This document shows, one piece after another, positions 36,844 through 46,421 of a stretch of DNA of 64,000 nucleotides. A program made the translations under genes and the position numbers. The stretch is from contig NZ_CP017181.1 of the NCBI RefSeq assembly GCF_001729765.1, positions 1,426,001 through 1,490,000 on the forward strand, written 5' to 3'. Position 1 is the stretch's first letter. Every line of letters begins with the position of its first letter. Under the pieces are notes generated by a model that was not told where the DNA came from, did no database searches, and saw only the letters and a list, made by a program, of their open reading frames with translations. The stretch is from Enterobacter kobei. GTDB lineage: Bacteria; Pseudomonadota; Gammaproteobacteria; Enterobacterales; Enterobacteriaceae.

Positions 36844-38076
36844 ATGTTAAACCGTTCTTCTTCTGGTTCACGTCTGGGTCGTCAGGCGTTGCTTTTCCCC
36901 CTGTGTCTGGTGCTCTACGAATTCTCCACCTATATCGGCAACGATATGATCCAGCCCGGCATGCTGGCCGTTGTGGAGCAGTACAACGCGGGAATTGAAT
37001 GGGTGCCGACCTCCATGACCGCCTATCTGGCTGGCGGCATGTTTTTACAGTGGCTGTTAGGGCCGCTGTCGGATCGTATTGGCCGCCGTCCGGTGATGCT
37101 GACCGGCGTGGTGTGGTTTATCGTCACCTGCCTCGCTACGCTGCTGGCGCAAAACATTGAGCAATTTACCCTGCTGCGTTTCCTGCAGGGGGTGAGCCTG
37201 TGCTTTATCGGTGCCGTGGGGTATGCCGCCATTCAGGAGTCGTTTGAAGAGGCGGTGTGTATCAAAATTACCGCGCTCATGGCAAACGTGGCGCTGATTG
37301 CCCCTTTACTCGGGCCGCTGGTGGGCGCCGCGTGGGTACATGTTGCGCCCTGGGAAGGGATGTTTATCCTCTTTGCGGTTCTCGCCGCTATCGCGTTCTT
37401 TGGCCTGCACCGCGCAATGCCGGAAACGGCGACCCGTCTGGGTGAAAAACTCTCGCTCAAGGAGCTGGGCCGGGATTACAAAGAAGTGCTGAAGAATGGC
37501 CGCTTTCTGGCGGGGGCGCTGGCGACCGGGTTTGTGAGCCTGCCGCTGCTGGCGTGGATTGCGCAGTCTCCGGTCATTATCATCAGCGGTGAAAAGCTCA
37601 GCAGCTACGAGTATGGTCTGCTGCAGGTGCCGATTTTTGGCGCGCTGATTATCGGTAACCTGGTGCTGGCACGTCTGACGTCACGCCGCACCGTGCGTTC
37701 ACTGATTATTATGGGTGGCTGGCCGATTGCAGCAGGGCTGATTCTGGCCGCGGTGGCGACCGTTGCGTCATCCCACGCTTATCTGTGGATGACGGCGGGG
37801 CTCAGCCTTTATGCTTTCGGGATTGGCGTGGCGAACGCCGGGCTGGTGCGCCTGACGCTGTTTGCCAGCGAGATGAGTAAAGGCACGGTGTCCGCGGCGA
37901 TGGGTATGCTGCAGATGCTGATCTTTACCGTCGGTATCGAGGTGAGCAAGCACGCTTACGCGATGGGTGGCAACGGTCTGTTCAGTCTGTTTAACCTCGC
38001 CAATGGCGTGCTGTGGGTTGGCCTGATGATGGTGTTCCTGAAGGACAAACGCGTCGGCAACGCCCTGCAACCGTAA
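36844..38076 (+). CDS. mdfA: Multidrug efflux transporter MdfA (Cmr), MFS
   Basis: The protein has 410 residues, twelve membrane segments, and is a proton antiporter for cationic and neutral drugs, including chloramphenicol. The functional Glu26 and Asp34 equivalents are visible in [16 protein letters not shown]. Motif A is [14 protein letters not shown]. Similarity to the E. coli protein is very high throughout. It is transcribed alone and is followed by a palindromic repeat. As a housekeeping gene of this group, it need not confer clinical resistance. Confidence 0.96.
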   Translation: MLNRSSSGSRLGRQALLFPLCLVLYEFSTYIGNDMIQPGMLAVVEQYNAGIEWVPTSMTAYLAGGMFLQWLLGPLSDRIGRRPVMLTGVVWFIVTCLATLLAQNIEQFTLLRFLQGVSLCFIGAVGYAAIQESFEEAVCIKITALMANVALIAPLLGPLVGAAWVHVAPWEGMFILFAVLAAIAFFGLHRAMPETATRLGEKLSLKELGRDYKEVLKNGRFLAGALATGFVSLPLLAWIAQSPVIIISGEKLSSYEYGLLQVPIFGALIIGNLVLARLTSRRTVRSLIIMGGWPIAAGLILAAVATVASSHAYLWMTAGLSLYAFGIGVANAGLVRLTLFASEMSKGTVSAAMGMLQMLIFTVGIEVSKHAYAMGGNGLFSLFNLANGVLWVGLMMVFLKDKRVGNALQP

Positions 38077-38086
38077 TCTGTTTATT

Positions 38087-38132
38087 CCCTCTCCCACAGG
38101 GAGAGGGTTAGGGTGAAGGCACCAGACCGCAC
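38087..38132. repeat. Intergenic palindromic repeat (CCCTCTCCC type), copy 4
   Basis: CCCTCTCCC-ACA-GGGAGAGGG with the tail GGTGAAGGCACCAGACCGCAC (quoted as GGTGAAGGCACC then AGACCGCAC) between convergent mdfA and ybjI. The tail is slightly diverged from copy 1. Confidence 0.75.
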
Positions 38133-38136
38133 GATA

Positions 38137-38949
38137 TCAATTAAACGGTGCCTCCCCGTTCAACACCTTCTCAATCACATCCAGCACACCTTCCTCGTTA
38201 TTATGCGGCGCTTCAAACCGCGCCACTGCTTTAATATGCGGTCTGGCATTCGCCATCGCGAAGCTGAACCCGGACTGACGCAACATCTCCACGTCGTTGC
38301 CGCTGTCACCGAAGGCAACCACTTCACTGTCCTCTATGCCCCAGCGCTGTTGCAGGATCCGCAGGCCGTTGGCTTTGTGCACGCCGGGGATAATCAGGTC
38401 GATACTGCCGTGGCCGGTTGTCACGGGCACCATAATGTCGTTAAGCTTTTCATGCAGCATCGCCTGGATGCGCGGAATTTCATGGTCTGACACGTTCAGC
38501 CCAAACTTGAAGAAAATGTCGTTCAGGTTGTCGAAATCACTCACCATTTCGAGCCGGTGATAGTACTTCGCGGCGATATCCTTAAAGCTATCGTCATAGC
38601 ATTTCAGCGTATAGGCGCTGTTTTTTCCGCAGGCGATAATCTCAATGCCCGGAACGTCGTTTAATACATTCGCGACGGTCTCGAAATGGGCTTTCGACAA
38701 TTCACCGTTAAAGACATCCTCTCCGGCGCTCACGACCCAGCCGCCGTTCTCAGCGACGAACGCAATTTCATGGGCAATCTCCGGGAAAAAGGAGATCAGC
38801 TGGTAGTACTGGTTGCCGCTGGCGACCACGAAGCGAATGCCTTGCGCCTTCATGCGGGCGTACTGCGCCAGAAAGCGCGGGCGGTTATAGGTCTTGGCAT
38901 CGCTCAGGAATGTGCCATCCATGTCGACGGCGATCAGTTTAACGCTCAT
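38137..38949 (-). CDS. ybjI: HAD phosphatase YbjI (FMN / sugar phosphatase, Cof type)
   Basis: The protein has 270 residues. Motif I is DMDGTFLSD, motif II VVASGNQ, motif [13 protein letters not shown]. coli YbjI hydrolyses FMN and some sugar phosphates and is thought to be part of riboflavin metabolism. It is a paralogue of ybiV at 11200. Its start overlaps the 3' end of ybjJ by 11 bp, so the two are co-transcribed. Confidence 0.94.
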   Translation of the reverse strand: MSVKLIAVDMDGTFLSDAKTYNRPRFLAQYARMKAQGIRFVVASGNQYYQLISFFPEIAHEIAFVAENGGWVVSAGEDVFNGELSKAHFETVANVLNDVPGIEIIACGKNSAYTLKCYDDSFKDIAAKYYHRLEMVSDFDNLNDIFFKFGLNVSDHEIPRIQAMLHEKLNDIMVPVTTGHGSIDLIIPGVHKANGLRILQQRWGIEDSEVVAFGDSGNDVEMLRQSGFSFAMANARPHIKAVARFEAPHNNEEGVLDVIEKVLNGEAPFN

Positions 38950-40153
38950 ATCCCTTCTCCAGTGTCGTTTGTTTCGTTTCCGGCTTTGCCACCGCGCGCG
39001 CCACCAGCGCAGCGATGATCACCAACCCTAACACCACCAGCATGGCGCTGCGCAGCCCGTAGTGTTCACCCAGGAAGCCGAGCAGCGGCGGCCCCACCAG
39101 GAAGGCGAGGTAGCCCGTTGTCGCCACCACGCTGACGCGCGTCGGGGCATCCGGCCCGGTGTCGCTGGCGGCGGAAATGGTCAGCGGGAAGCCGAGTGAC
39201 GCCCCCAGTCCCCAGAGGATCACCGAGACGCCGGCAATCCAGTCCACGTCCACAAAGATAATCATCGCAATCCCCAGGCCGCCCAGCAGGGCGCTGGCGC
39301 GCACCACCGCCACGCGGCTGTAGCGGTCGATAAACCAGCCGCCGGTGAAGCGCCCGACGGTCATCCCCAGCGTAAACCCGGCGTAAATCAGCGAGCCGGA
39401 GGTCGGGCTAAAGCCGTGACCGTCCACCATCAGCAGCGGGAGCCAGTCGTTGGCGGAGCCTTCTGCAAACGCCATCGCCAGTACCACCACGCCGATCAGC
39501 ATCAGCTGGAAATCGCGGTAGAAGGGGAGTCCTTTTTCGGCTGACGAGCGTTCGTCAGCAGAGTTTTTACCGGTGCCGTCCGGGATGGCCCGGATGCCGG
39601 TGAGGATCGGAATGATGCACACCAGCGCCGCCAGCAGGATATGCAGATTGGCGGTCACACCCGTGGCCGTCAGCGCCATTCCCACGCCCGCACCGGCCAG
39701 CGTACCGAGGCTATAGAAGCCATGCATCATGGGCAGCACGGTTTTGTTCATCTCACGCTCGACCGCCGCCCCTTCAACGTTGATGGCTACCTCCGCAGAA
39801 CCGAAGCTGCCGCCAAATACCGTCAGCCCCAGCGCGAACAACACCGGCGAGGCAAACCACAGCGCGATGCTCAATACCACCATCCCGAACACCGCGCAGC
39901 ACATGGTGGTGCGGATCACTGCTCGCGTACCAAAGCGCTTCACCAGCCATGCGGAACAGAGAATGCCGCTCATGGAACCGATCGACAGGCCGAACAGCAC
40001 GATGCCCATCTCAGCCGTAGAGACAGACAAAATATCGCGAATGGCGGGCGTGCGCGTGGCCCAGGAGGCCATCAGCAGACCGGGAATAAAGAAGAACATA
40101 AATAGCGCCCACATGCGGAGCTGCAGGGTTTTACGGGGAGAGGTCAGCGTCAT
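38939..40153 (-). CDS. ybjJ: MFS transporter YbjJ
   Basis: The protein has 404 residues and twelve membrane segments. The FucP-like MFS pattern [19 protein letters not shown] and the block [16 protein letters not shown] are conserved with E. coli. The substrate is unknown. It is upstream of ybjI and overlaps it by 11 bp. It is divergent from the TetR regulator rcdA with a 24-bp perfect palindrome between them, 44 bp upstream of the ybjJ start, so RcdA likely controls both directions. Confidence 0.92.
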   Translation of the reverse strand: MTLTSPRKTLQLRMWALFMFFFIPGLLMASWATRTPAIRDILSVSTAEMGIVLFGLSIGSMSGILCSAWLVKRFGTRAVIRTTMCCAVFGMVVLSIALWFASPVLFALGLTVFGGSFGSAEVAINVEGAAVEREMNKTVLPMMHGFYSLGTLAGAGVGMALTATGVTANLHILLAALVCIIPILTGIRAIPDGTGKNSADERSSAEKGLPFYRDFQLMLIGVVVLAMAFAEGSANDWLPLLMVDGHGFSPTSGSLIYAGFTLGMTVGRFTGGWFIDRYSRVAVVRASALLGGLGIAMIIFVDVDWIAGVSVILWGLGASLGFPLTISAASDTGPDAPTRVSVVATTGYLAFLVGPPLLGFLGEHYGLRSAMLVVLGLVIIAALVARAVAKPETKQTTLEKGYER

Positions 40154-40196
40154 TGGGGTAGCACCAGAAGTACAACAATAGCGACAACACTAGCAA

Positions 40197-40220
40197 GTTT
40201 GTGTACATTTGTACACAAAC
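40197..40220. promoter_or_regulatory. Perfect 24-bp palindrome, probable RcdA operator
   Basis: Arms GTTTGTGTACA and TGTACACAAAC flank a central TT. It lies in the 81-bp gap between divergent ybjJ and rcdA, 15 bp before the rcdA start. This length and symmetry are typical for a TetR-family dimer pair. Confidence 0.75.
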
Positions 40221-40234
40221 CACGTGAGGAATTT

Positions 40235-40786
40235 ATGAGCAGACCACCGAACGATCCGCATCGCCGGGAGAAGATCCTGCAGGCAACACTCGATACCATT
40301 GCCGAGCACGGTATTCACGCCGTCACGCACCGTAAAATCGCCGCCTGCGCGGGCGTGCCGCTGGGGTCGATGACCTACTATTTCGACGGTATGGAGCCAC
40401 TGCTGGAGGAAGCGTTCACATGGTTTACGCAGCAGATGTCGCAGCAGTATCGGAATTTCTTTGCGGGCGTCACCGGGCCTGAAATGGCGTGCGAGTCCAT
40501 CACCACCCTGATCCACAGTTCGCAGGTGACGACGCCGCACAACATGGCGCTGATGTACCAGCTTTACGCCTTTATGCACCGCAGCGCGGCGCTCAAAACG
40601 GTGATGCAGGACTGGATGAAGATGAGCCAGACTACGCTGGAGCAGTGGTTCGATCCGGTTACCACCCGCGCGCTGGATGCGTTTATCGAAGGGATGACGT
40701 TGCACTATGTGACCGACCGGGCGCCGTTAACCCGGGACGAGATTCGGGCGATGGTTGGGAGGATTGCGGGGGAGGGAAACACTTAG
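40235..40786 (+). CDS. rcdA: TetR-family regulator RcdA (YbjK)
   Basis: The protein has 183 residues from ATG 40235 (TGAGGA upstream). The frame is open from 40199, but that part would cover the operator. The N-terminal HTH is [40 protein letters not shown] (about residues 9-48). In E. coli, RcdA activates csgD and several stress regulators. The C-terminal part ([16 protein letters not shown]) is conserved. Confidence 0.93.
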   Translation: MSRPPNDPHRREKILQATLDTIAEHGIHAVTHRKIAACAGVPLGSMTYYFDGMEPLLEEAFTWFTQQMSQQYRNFFAGVTGPEMACESITTLIHSSQVTTPHNMALMYQLYAFMHRSAALKTVMQDWMKMSQTTLEQWFDPVTTRALDAFIEGMTLHYVTDRAPLTRDEIRAMVGRIAGEGNT

Positions 40787-40882
40787 ACATCGCTCGTTAA
40801 GCCTGACATTACGTATGCTCACGTTTAGAAAAGCTGGATAACGGGCTTTGGTTATTCTTTGTTGGGGTTTATTTAAGGCAAC
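40787..40882. other. Gap after rcdA, nothing recognised
   Basis: This convergent gap between rcdA and the ybjL terminators contains no gene or repeat that I recognise. Confidence 0.5.
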
Positions 40883-40925
40883 AAAAAACCCATCAACCTT
40901 GAACCAAAACGGCGGGGTTGATGGG
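40883..40925 (-). terminator. Distal terminator of ybjL
   Basis: Stem CCCATCAACC / GGTTGATGGG, with a T-run on the minus strand (A-run 40883-40888). Confidence 0.8.
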
Positions 40926-40984
40926 CTCCACAAATTGGGGACATCAAAGAAAAGCAGTGGCACTAGTTATGACTGCCCCCTGAT

Positions 40985-41026
40985 AAAAAAGTTCTGCGCG
41001 TAACAAAAATTTTTTCATTACGCGCA
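40985..41026 (-). terminator. Proximal terminator of ybjL
   Basis: A perfect 9-bp inverted repeat TGCGCGTAA / TTACGCGCA with an AT-rich 14-base loop, 11 bp after the ybjL stop. On the minus strand it is followed by GAACTTTTTTA. The two terminators act in tandem. Confidence 0.75.
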
Positions 41027-41036
41027 AACTTCAGAG

Positions 41037-42722
41037 TTATCCGAGTCCTGGCCAGATGATGATGATCAGCGTACCTGCCAGCGTCAGCAGTACGTTGGCG
41101 ATAGCGTAGGTGCCTGCATAGCCCAGCGCCGGGATGTTGCTGCGCGCGGTGTCGCTGATAATTTCCATGGCCGGCGCACAGGTACGCGCCCCCATCATTG
41201 CTCCGAAGAGCAGGGCGCGGTTCATGCGCAGCACGTAGGCACCAAACAGGAAGCAGATCACCACCGGCACCAGGCTGACGATAAGGCCGGAAACCAGCAT
41301 CTGCCAGCCGACAGCACCCAGGCTGTGTCCAATGCCGCTGCCGGCGCTTAAGCCGACACCCGCCATAAACACCATCAGACCGAACTCTTTCACCATGTTC
41401 AATGCGCCCTGCGGAATGTAACCGAACGTCGGATGGTTCGCTCGCAGGAAGCCCAGCATGATCCCGGCAAACAGCAGACCGGCGGCGTTACCGATTCCGA
41501 AACTGAAGTTGCTGAACTGGAAGGTGATCATCCCGATCATCAGGCCCACAATAAAGAAGGCGCAGAAAGCCAGCAGGTCAGTGACCTGGCTGTGAATGGA
41601 GATAAAGCCGATGCGGTCGGCAACGGTTTTTACGCGTCGCGCGTCGCCGCTGACCTGCAAAACGTCGCCTTTGTTGAGCACGACGTTGTCGTCGATGGGC
41701 ATCTCAATCTGGCTGCGGATGACGCGGTTAAGGAAGCAGCCGTGGTCGGTCAGCTTGAGCTGCGCCAGACGACGGCCAACGGCGTTATGGTTTTTCACCA
41801 CGATCTCTTCGGTGACGATGCGCATGTCGAGCAGATCGCGGTCGAACACTTCTTTGCCGTTTCGGAAGCTTGGGTCGAGACGGGCATGCGCGTCCGGGTA
41901 ACCCACCAGCGCGATGTCGTCGCCCATCTGCAGCACCGCGTCACCGTCCGGGTTCGCCAGAATGCCGTTACGGCGGATACGTTCGATGTAGCACCCGGTC
42001 TGGCGGTAAATCCCCAGCTCGCGAAGATTTTTCCCGTCTGCCCATGCCACCAGCTCAGGTCCGACGCGGTAGGCGCGGATCACCGGGAGGTAGACTTTAC
42101 GTTTGCTGTCGGTATCCAGCCCGCGCTCACGGGCGATTTGCTGGGCACTGGTCTGCAGATCCTGATGCTGCAGTTTTGGCAGATAGCGCGCGCCGACAAT
42201 CAGGCTCACCAGACCAATCAGATAGGTCAGGGCATAGCCCAGGCTCAGGTGGTCGAGCGCGGTCGAAAGCTGTGCGCCAGCCATGCCCGAATGGCGCAGG
42301 GTATCGCCTGCACCCACCAGCACTGGCGTAGAGGTCATGGAGCCTGCCAGCATACCGGCCGTTAACCCGATATCCCAGCCAAACAGCTTACCCAGTCCTA
42401 AGGCGATCAGCAGTGCGCTGCCGACCATCACCAGCGCCAGCATCAGATAATTTTTGCCGTCGCGGAAGAAAATCGAAAAAAAGTTCGGTCCTGCTTCCAC
42501 GCCAACACAAAAAATAAACAACATAAAACCTAAGTTGAGCGCATCCGTGTTAATGCTGAAGTGCTGCTGGCCTAATAATAAGGAGACGACTAAAACGCCA
42601 ATGGAATTACCAAGTTGAACCGATCCCAGGCGCAATTTACCCAGGCAAAGACCCAGCGCCAGTACCACAAATAATAACAGGATGTAATTCCCATTTAACA
42701 AGTCTGCGACGTTTATATTCAC
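41037..42722 (-). CDS. ybjL: Putative transporter YbjL (AAE family)
   Basis: The protein has 561 residues. It belongs to the aspartate:alanine exchanger (AAE) family: N-terminal and C-terminal membrane halves of about five segments, separated by two cytoplasmic TrkA-C (RCK_C) domains (about residues 200-370). Substrate is not established; E. coli YbjL has been linked to glutamate export. GTG is the start codon (aligns with MNINVAELLNG) and has no strong ribosome binding site. Confidence 0.93.
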   Translation of the reverse strand: MNINVADLLNGNYILLLFVVLALGLCLGKLRLGSVQLGNSIGVLVVSLLLGQQHFSINTDALNLGFMLFIFCVGVEAGPNFFSIFFRDGKNYLMLALVMVGSALLIALGLGKLFGWDIGLTAGMLAGSMTSTPVLVGAGDTLRHSGMAGAQLSTALDHLSLGYALTYLIGLVSLIVGARYLPKLQHQDLQTSAQQIARERGLDTDSKRKVYLPVIRAYRVGPELVAWADGKNLRELGIYRQTGCYIERIRRNGILANPDGDAVLQMGDDIALVGYPDAHARLDPSFRNGKEVFDRDLLDMRIVTEEIVVKNHNAVGRRLAQLKLTDHGCFLNRVIRSQIEMPIDDNVVLNKGDVLQVSGDARRVKTVADRIGFISIHSQVTDLLAFCAFFIVGLMIGMITFQFSNFSFGIGNAAGLLFAGIMLGFLRANHPTFGYIPQGALNMVKEFGLMVFMAGVGLSAGSGIGHSLGAVGWQMLVSGLIVSLVPVVICFLFGAYVLRMNRALLFGAMMGARTCAPAMEIISDTARSNIPALGYAGTYAIANVLLTLAGTLIIIIWPGLG

Positions 42723-43001
42723 GGAGGCTAACTTCTTGTTTACCAGTAAGTTGTTGAATGAAAGGACTTTTTGGGCTACTGTTTTCTGGGTCAGGGAAAG
42801 GCGTTAACGCTCCCTGTTTCCTGCTTTATTCCCTAAAACATTAGCTGGCGTGTAGTTTAATCGCATTAGCTACTGACAGCTACTGATTATCGCATCACCC
42901 TGTGCGTACTTTGGCAAGGATTGCCGCATTGCTTTATCTGACTGGGCGTCTACCCGACGAAAGTGTATTTGATAGAGATAAGTCAGGAGGATTGTTTGAA
43001 T
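42723..43001. promoter_or_regulatory. Divergent ybjL / ybjM intergenic region
   Basis: About 280 bp hold both promoters. AGGAGG at 42985-42990 serves ybjM. No repeat or operator is obvious. Confidence 0.4.
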
Positions 43002-43370
43002 ATGAAACGAAACTGGGCGGGGGTGATCAGCTGCTTTTTGCTGTTCACGGTCGTATGCATGTCGCTCGCATTTAATGTGAAGGGCGCATTCAGGGCGTCC
43101 GGGCATCCGGAGCTGGGGTTGCTCTTCTTCACGCTACCGGGAGCCGCCGCCAGTTTTCTCTCCCGTAAAGGGGAAGTGGTGAAACCGTTACTGGGGGCGA
43201 TACTTGCAGCGCCATTATGTCTGCTGCTAATGCGCCTGCTGTATGTTTCAACGCGGAGTTTCTGGCAGGAGCTGGCGTGGTTGCTAAGTGCCATATTCTG
43301 GTGCGCCCTTGGCGCGCTCTGCTACCTATTTGTGCGCAGCCTGATTCAGCACCGACGGCACCACAAATAA
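43002..43370 (+). CDS. ybjM: Inner membrane protein YbjM
   Basis: The protein has 122 residues and four predicted membrane segments. It matches E. coli YbjM (GAFRASGHPELGLLFF, RSFWQELAWLLSAIFWCALGALC). Function is unknown. AGGAGG lies 11 bases from ATG 43002 but only 5 bases from TTG 42996. The TTG start would give exactly the same distance to the conserved WAG as in E. coli, so TTG is a serious alternative. Confidence 0.87.
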   Translation: MKRNWAGVISCFLLFTVVCMSLAFNVKGAFRASGHPELGLLFFTLPGAAASFLSRKGEVVKPLLGAILAAPLCLLLMRLLYVSTRSFWQELAWLLSAIFWCALGALCYLFVRSLIQHRRHHK

Positions 43371-43394
43371 AAACGCCCTCAGGGTGAGGGCGTC
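43367..43394 (-). terminator. Terminator of grxA (convergent with ybjM)
   Basis: Stem ACGCCCTCA / TGAGGGCGT with a GGG loop; T-run TTTTTATTT on the minus strand. Confidence 0.9.
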
Positions 43395-43400
43395 CTTTCA

Positions 43401-43670
43401 TTACTGCTCGGCAAACAGGCCAAGATGTTCTTTGGCGTAGGCTTCAAAGTCGGTGCAACCGCCGATGTGTTTCTGATCGAGGAAGATCTGTGGGACGGTT
43501 TCAACCGGCTTACCGACTGTTTTTTCCAGATCGGCTTTGGTGATGCCTTCCACGTGGATGTCCACATAGCGGAAATTGAAGTCATCGCGTTCTGCGGTCA
43601 GTTTCTCTGCCAGCTCTTTTGCGCGCACACAGTAAGGGCACCCTGGACGACCAAAAATTACTGCAAACAT
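43401..43670 (-). CDS. grxA: Glutaredoxin 1 GrxA
   Basis: The protein has 89 residues from ATG 43670 (GGAGAGAG upstream); the frame is open to 43724 without a matching N-terminus. Dithiol active site GCPYC near residue 11, cis-proline loop TVPQIF and glutathione-binding GGCTDFEAY. It reduces ribonucleotide reductase and protein-glutathione disulfides. In E. coli it is under OxyR control; I saw no clear OxyR site. Confidence 0.96.
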   Translation of the reverse strand: MFAVIFGRPGCPYCVRAKELAEKLTAERDDFNFRYVDIHVEGITKADLEKTVGKPVETVPQIFLDQKHIGGCTDFEAYAKEHLGLFAEQ

Positions 43671-43853
43671 TTCTCTCTCCTCAAAAAACAAGCCTGACGG
43701 CGAATGACACGTATAGTGCCCCATAACCTGTCGTCATTAAAGAAGGTTTCGCCTGTCGTTATAATACCTATGAGCTATGTTTCGCCAATTACACCGTGCA
43801 GATCATTGCCTATACTGGCTGCCATACGTTTTAAGCAAGCAAAGAGAGAGAAG

Positions 43854-44576
43854 ATGACACCCACGATTGACCTGCTCCTTTCCCACCGTTCCATTCGCCA
43901 CTTCACCGATGAGCCGATCACCGAGGCGCAGCGTACCGCCATTATTAACAGCGCAAGGGCGACCTCCAGCTCCAGTTTCCTGCAGTGCAGCTCCATTATT
44001 CGCATTACCGACCCGGCGATGCGTGAACAGCTGGTGACGCTGACCGGCGGGCAGAAGCATGTGGCCCAGGCCGCCGAGTTCTGGGTATTTTGTGCCGACT
44101 TTAACCGCCATCTGCAGATTTGCCCTGAAGCGCAACTGGGGCTGGCCGAACAGCTGCTGCTGGGCGTCGTGGATACCGCGCTGATGGCGCAAAACGCCTT
44201 TACGGCGGCGGAATCGTTGGGACTAGGCGGGGTCTATATCGGCGGGTTGCGTAACAACATTGAAAGCGTCACCGAACTGCTGAAGCTGCCAAAACATGTA
44301 CTGCCGCTGTTTGGCCTCTGCCTCGGCTGGCCGGCGGATAATCCGGATCTGAAACCGCGTATTCCTGCGGCAATGCTGGTGCACGAGAACCACTACCAGC
44401 CGGTCGATCGTGATGTCCTGAATCACTATGATGAAGAGCTGGCGAATTACTATCTGACGCGTGACAGCAATAACCGCCGCGATACCTGGAGCGACCACAT
44501 TCGCCGCACCATCATTAAAGAAAATCGCCCGTTTATTCTCGATTATCTGCATAAACAGGGCTGGGCGACGCGATAG
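43854..44576 (+). CDS. nfsA: Oxygen-insensitive NADPH nitroreductase NfsA
   Basis: The protein has 240 residues from ATG 43854, with AGAGAGAAG upstream. It is an FMN-binding flavoprotein that reduces nitro compounds (nitrofurans) by two electrons. Family markers: SHRSIRHFTDEPIT at the N-terminus (FMN contact), SLGLGGVYIGGLRNN and LFGLCLGWP. It is followed by rimK after 51 bp. In E. coli the small gene ybjC precedes nfsA; the 183 bp between grxA and nfsA here contain no ybjC. Confidence 0.95.
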   Translation: MTPTIDLLLSHRSIRHFTDEPITEAQRTAIINSARATSSSSFLQCSSIIRITDPAMREQLVTLTGGQKHVAQAAEFWVFCADFNRHLQICPEAQLGLAEQLLLGVVDTALMAQNAFTAAESLGLGGVYIGGLRNNIESVTELLKLPKHVLPLFGLCLGWPADNPDLKPRIPAAMLVHENHYQPVDRDVLNHYDEELANYYLTRDSNNRRDTWSDHIRRTIIKENRPFILDYLHKQGWATR

Positions 44577-44627
44577 TCCATTCTGTATGATATGAAGGCT
44601 TTTTCCATGTCTTCAGAGAGGTGCAGG

Positions 44628-45530
44628 GTGAAAATTGCCATATTGTCCCGGGATGGAACGCTCTATTCATGTAAACGCCTGCGAGAAGCGGCGGCAAAAC
44701 GCGGACATCAGGTTGAGATCCTTGACCCGATGTCCTGCTATATGAACATCGACCCCGCCGCTTCATCTATACACTACAAAGGCCGCAAGCTGCCGCATTT
44801 TGATGCGGTGATCCCGCGTATCGGCTCCCAGATCACCTATTACGGCACCGCCGCGCTGCGCCAGTTTGAGATGCTGGGCAGCTATCCGCTCAATGAATCC
44901 GTGGCCATTTCCCGCGCCCGCGACAAGTTGCGCTCGCTGCAGCTGCTCGCCCGTCAGGGGATCGATCTCCCCGTTACCGGAATAGCCCATTCGCCGGACG
45001 ACACCAGCGATCTGATCGACATGGTGGGCGGCGCGCCTTTAGTGATCAAGCTGGTAGAAGGCACGCAGGGTATCGGCGTGGTGCTGGCGGAGACGCGGCA
45101 GGCTGCAGAAAGTGTGGTCGACGCCTTTCGGGGACTGAATGCGCACATTCTGGTGCAGGAGTATATCGAAGAGGCGAAAGGGCGTGATATTCGCTGTTTC
45201 GTGGTCGGAAATGAAGTGGTGGCGGCCATTGAGCGTCAGGCCAAAGAGGGCGATTTCCGCTCTAATCTTCACCGCGGCGGCATAGCGAGAGTCGCTGATA
45301 TTAGCGATCGCGAGCGGGACATTGCCGTAAAAGCCGCGCAAACGTTGGGGCTGGACGTGGCGGGCGTTGACCTCCTGCGGGCGACGCGCGGGCCGCTGGT
45401 CATGGAGGTGAATGCCTCACCGGGGCTGGAAGGCGTGGAAAAAACCACGGGGGTCGATATTGCAGGTAAAATGATCACATGGATCGAGCGTCATGCCACG
45501 CCGGGCTACTGTCTGAAAACGGGCGGTTAA
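44628..45530 (+). CDS. rimK: Ribosomal protein S6-L-glutamate ligase RimK
   Basis: The protein has 300 residues with a GTG start at 44628 (AGAGAGG six bases upstream, aligns with [18 protein letters not shown]). ATP-grasp ligase that adds glutamate residues to the C-terminus of ribosomal protein S6. Motifs: [17 protein letters not shown] (ATP-binding lid), [19 protein letters not shown] and the metal site [15 protein letters not shown] longer frame from 44592 is rejected. Confidence 0.95.
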   Translation: MKIAILSRDGTLYSCKRLREAAAKRGHQVEILDPMSCYMNIDPAASSIHYKGRKLPHFDAVIPRIGSQITYYGTAALRQFEMLGSYPLNESVAISRARDKLRSLQLLARQGIDLPVTGIAHSPDDTSDLIDMVGGAPLVIKLVEGTQGIGVVLAETRQAAESVVDAFRGLNAHILVQEYIEEAKGRDIRCFVVGNEVVAAIERQAKEGDFRSNLHRGGIARVADISDRERDIAVKAAQTLGLDVAGVDLLRATRGPLVMEVNASPGLEGVEKTTGVDIAGKMITWIERHATPGYCLKTGG

Positions 45531-45593
45531 ATGGCATTGAACGCACTTTTTGCGTAATCTATGCGAAGTTTTTATTAGAGAGGCTGCACCGCG

Positions 45594-46070
45594 ATGGATT
45601 TACAGGTCGTACCAACACTGGATACGTTACGTCAATGGCTCGATGATGCCGGTATTACGTTCTTTGAATGTGATTCCTGCCAGGCGCTGCATCTGCCTCA
45701 TATGCAAAATTTCGACGGTATTTTTGATGCCAAAATCGATCTGATTAACGACGTGATCCTTTTCTCCGCGCTGGCCGAAGTGAAGCCGTCTGCGCTACTG
45801 GCGCTGGCCTCCGACCTGTCGGCCATCAATGCCAGTTCTTTGACGGTGAAAGCATTTCTCGATATACAGGATGATAATCTGCCAAAACTGGTCGTTTGCC
45901 AGTCTTTATTCTCCGGGGCAGGGCTCTCCTTTAAGCAGTTCGCCTGGTTTATGCGCTTGAGTGAAGAGCAAATTTCCATGGTCATGATGGAAGCCAATGC
46001 ACACCATCTGCTGTATAGCGCGGAAGATGATGCAGAGAATAATGATGCATCTCCCAATTTTCTTCACTAA
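45594..46070 (+). CDS. ybjN: YbjN family protein
   Basis: The protein has 158 residues, without signal peptide or membrane segment. It equals the E. coli protein in length and in blocks FFECDSCQALHLPHMQNFDG (residues 23-42) and ASSLTVKAFLDIQDDNLPKLV. The fold resembles type III secretion chaperones. E. coli YbjN affects motility, biofilm and stress responses by an unknown route. The last gene before potF; a hairpin follows. Confidence 0.92.
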   Translation: MDLQVVPTLDTLRQWLDDAGITFFECDSCQALHLPHMQNFDGIFDAKIDLINDVILFSALAEVKPSALLALASDLSAINASSLTVKAFLDIQDDNLPKLVVCQSLFSGAGLSFKQFAWFMRLSEEQISMVMMEANAHHLLYSAEDDAENNDASPNFLH

Positions 46071-46421
46071 GGCTGCCTGACTTTTGCGCAGTCGCTGCCA
46101 TGGCGGCTGCATTAGGCCATTTTTTCTGCTGCTTTTAACCTTTCTTTAAAGAATTTTTCACCTCCCCAAAGGCCGTTTCGGCTTATCACGTAGACTAAAC
46201 CTGCATAAAAAATTGATAAAAGGCGTTTTTTCGTCTGGGCTATAGCCGGAGACACGGGCTACAGTTATTCTTGCGATGCTTCAAAAAGCGAGCGGATCCT
46301 GCCGGGTAAAGAGGTTTCTTTTTATTTTGAGCAGAGCGACAAACTATGCATGATTTTTGCATATATCCAGATTGGACAGTTTTAGTTCGTTTGTTAACGA
46401 GCTTTCAGAAGGAATAACACT
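46071..46421. promoter_or_regulatory. ybjN terminator-like hairpin and potF promoter region
   Basis: A stem GCAGTCGC / GCGGCTGC with one wobble pair lies at 46088-46110, followed by a T-run at 46120-46125, and probably ends ybjN. The following 290 bp are AT-rich and must contain the promoter of potFGHI. No further gene was found. Confidence 0.55.

Noticed and set aside
43704..43853. Extension of nfsA by 50 codons
   Set aside because: The NfsA N-terminus MTPTIDLLLSHRSIRHF begins at 43854 with a good ribosome binding site.
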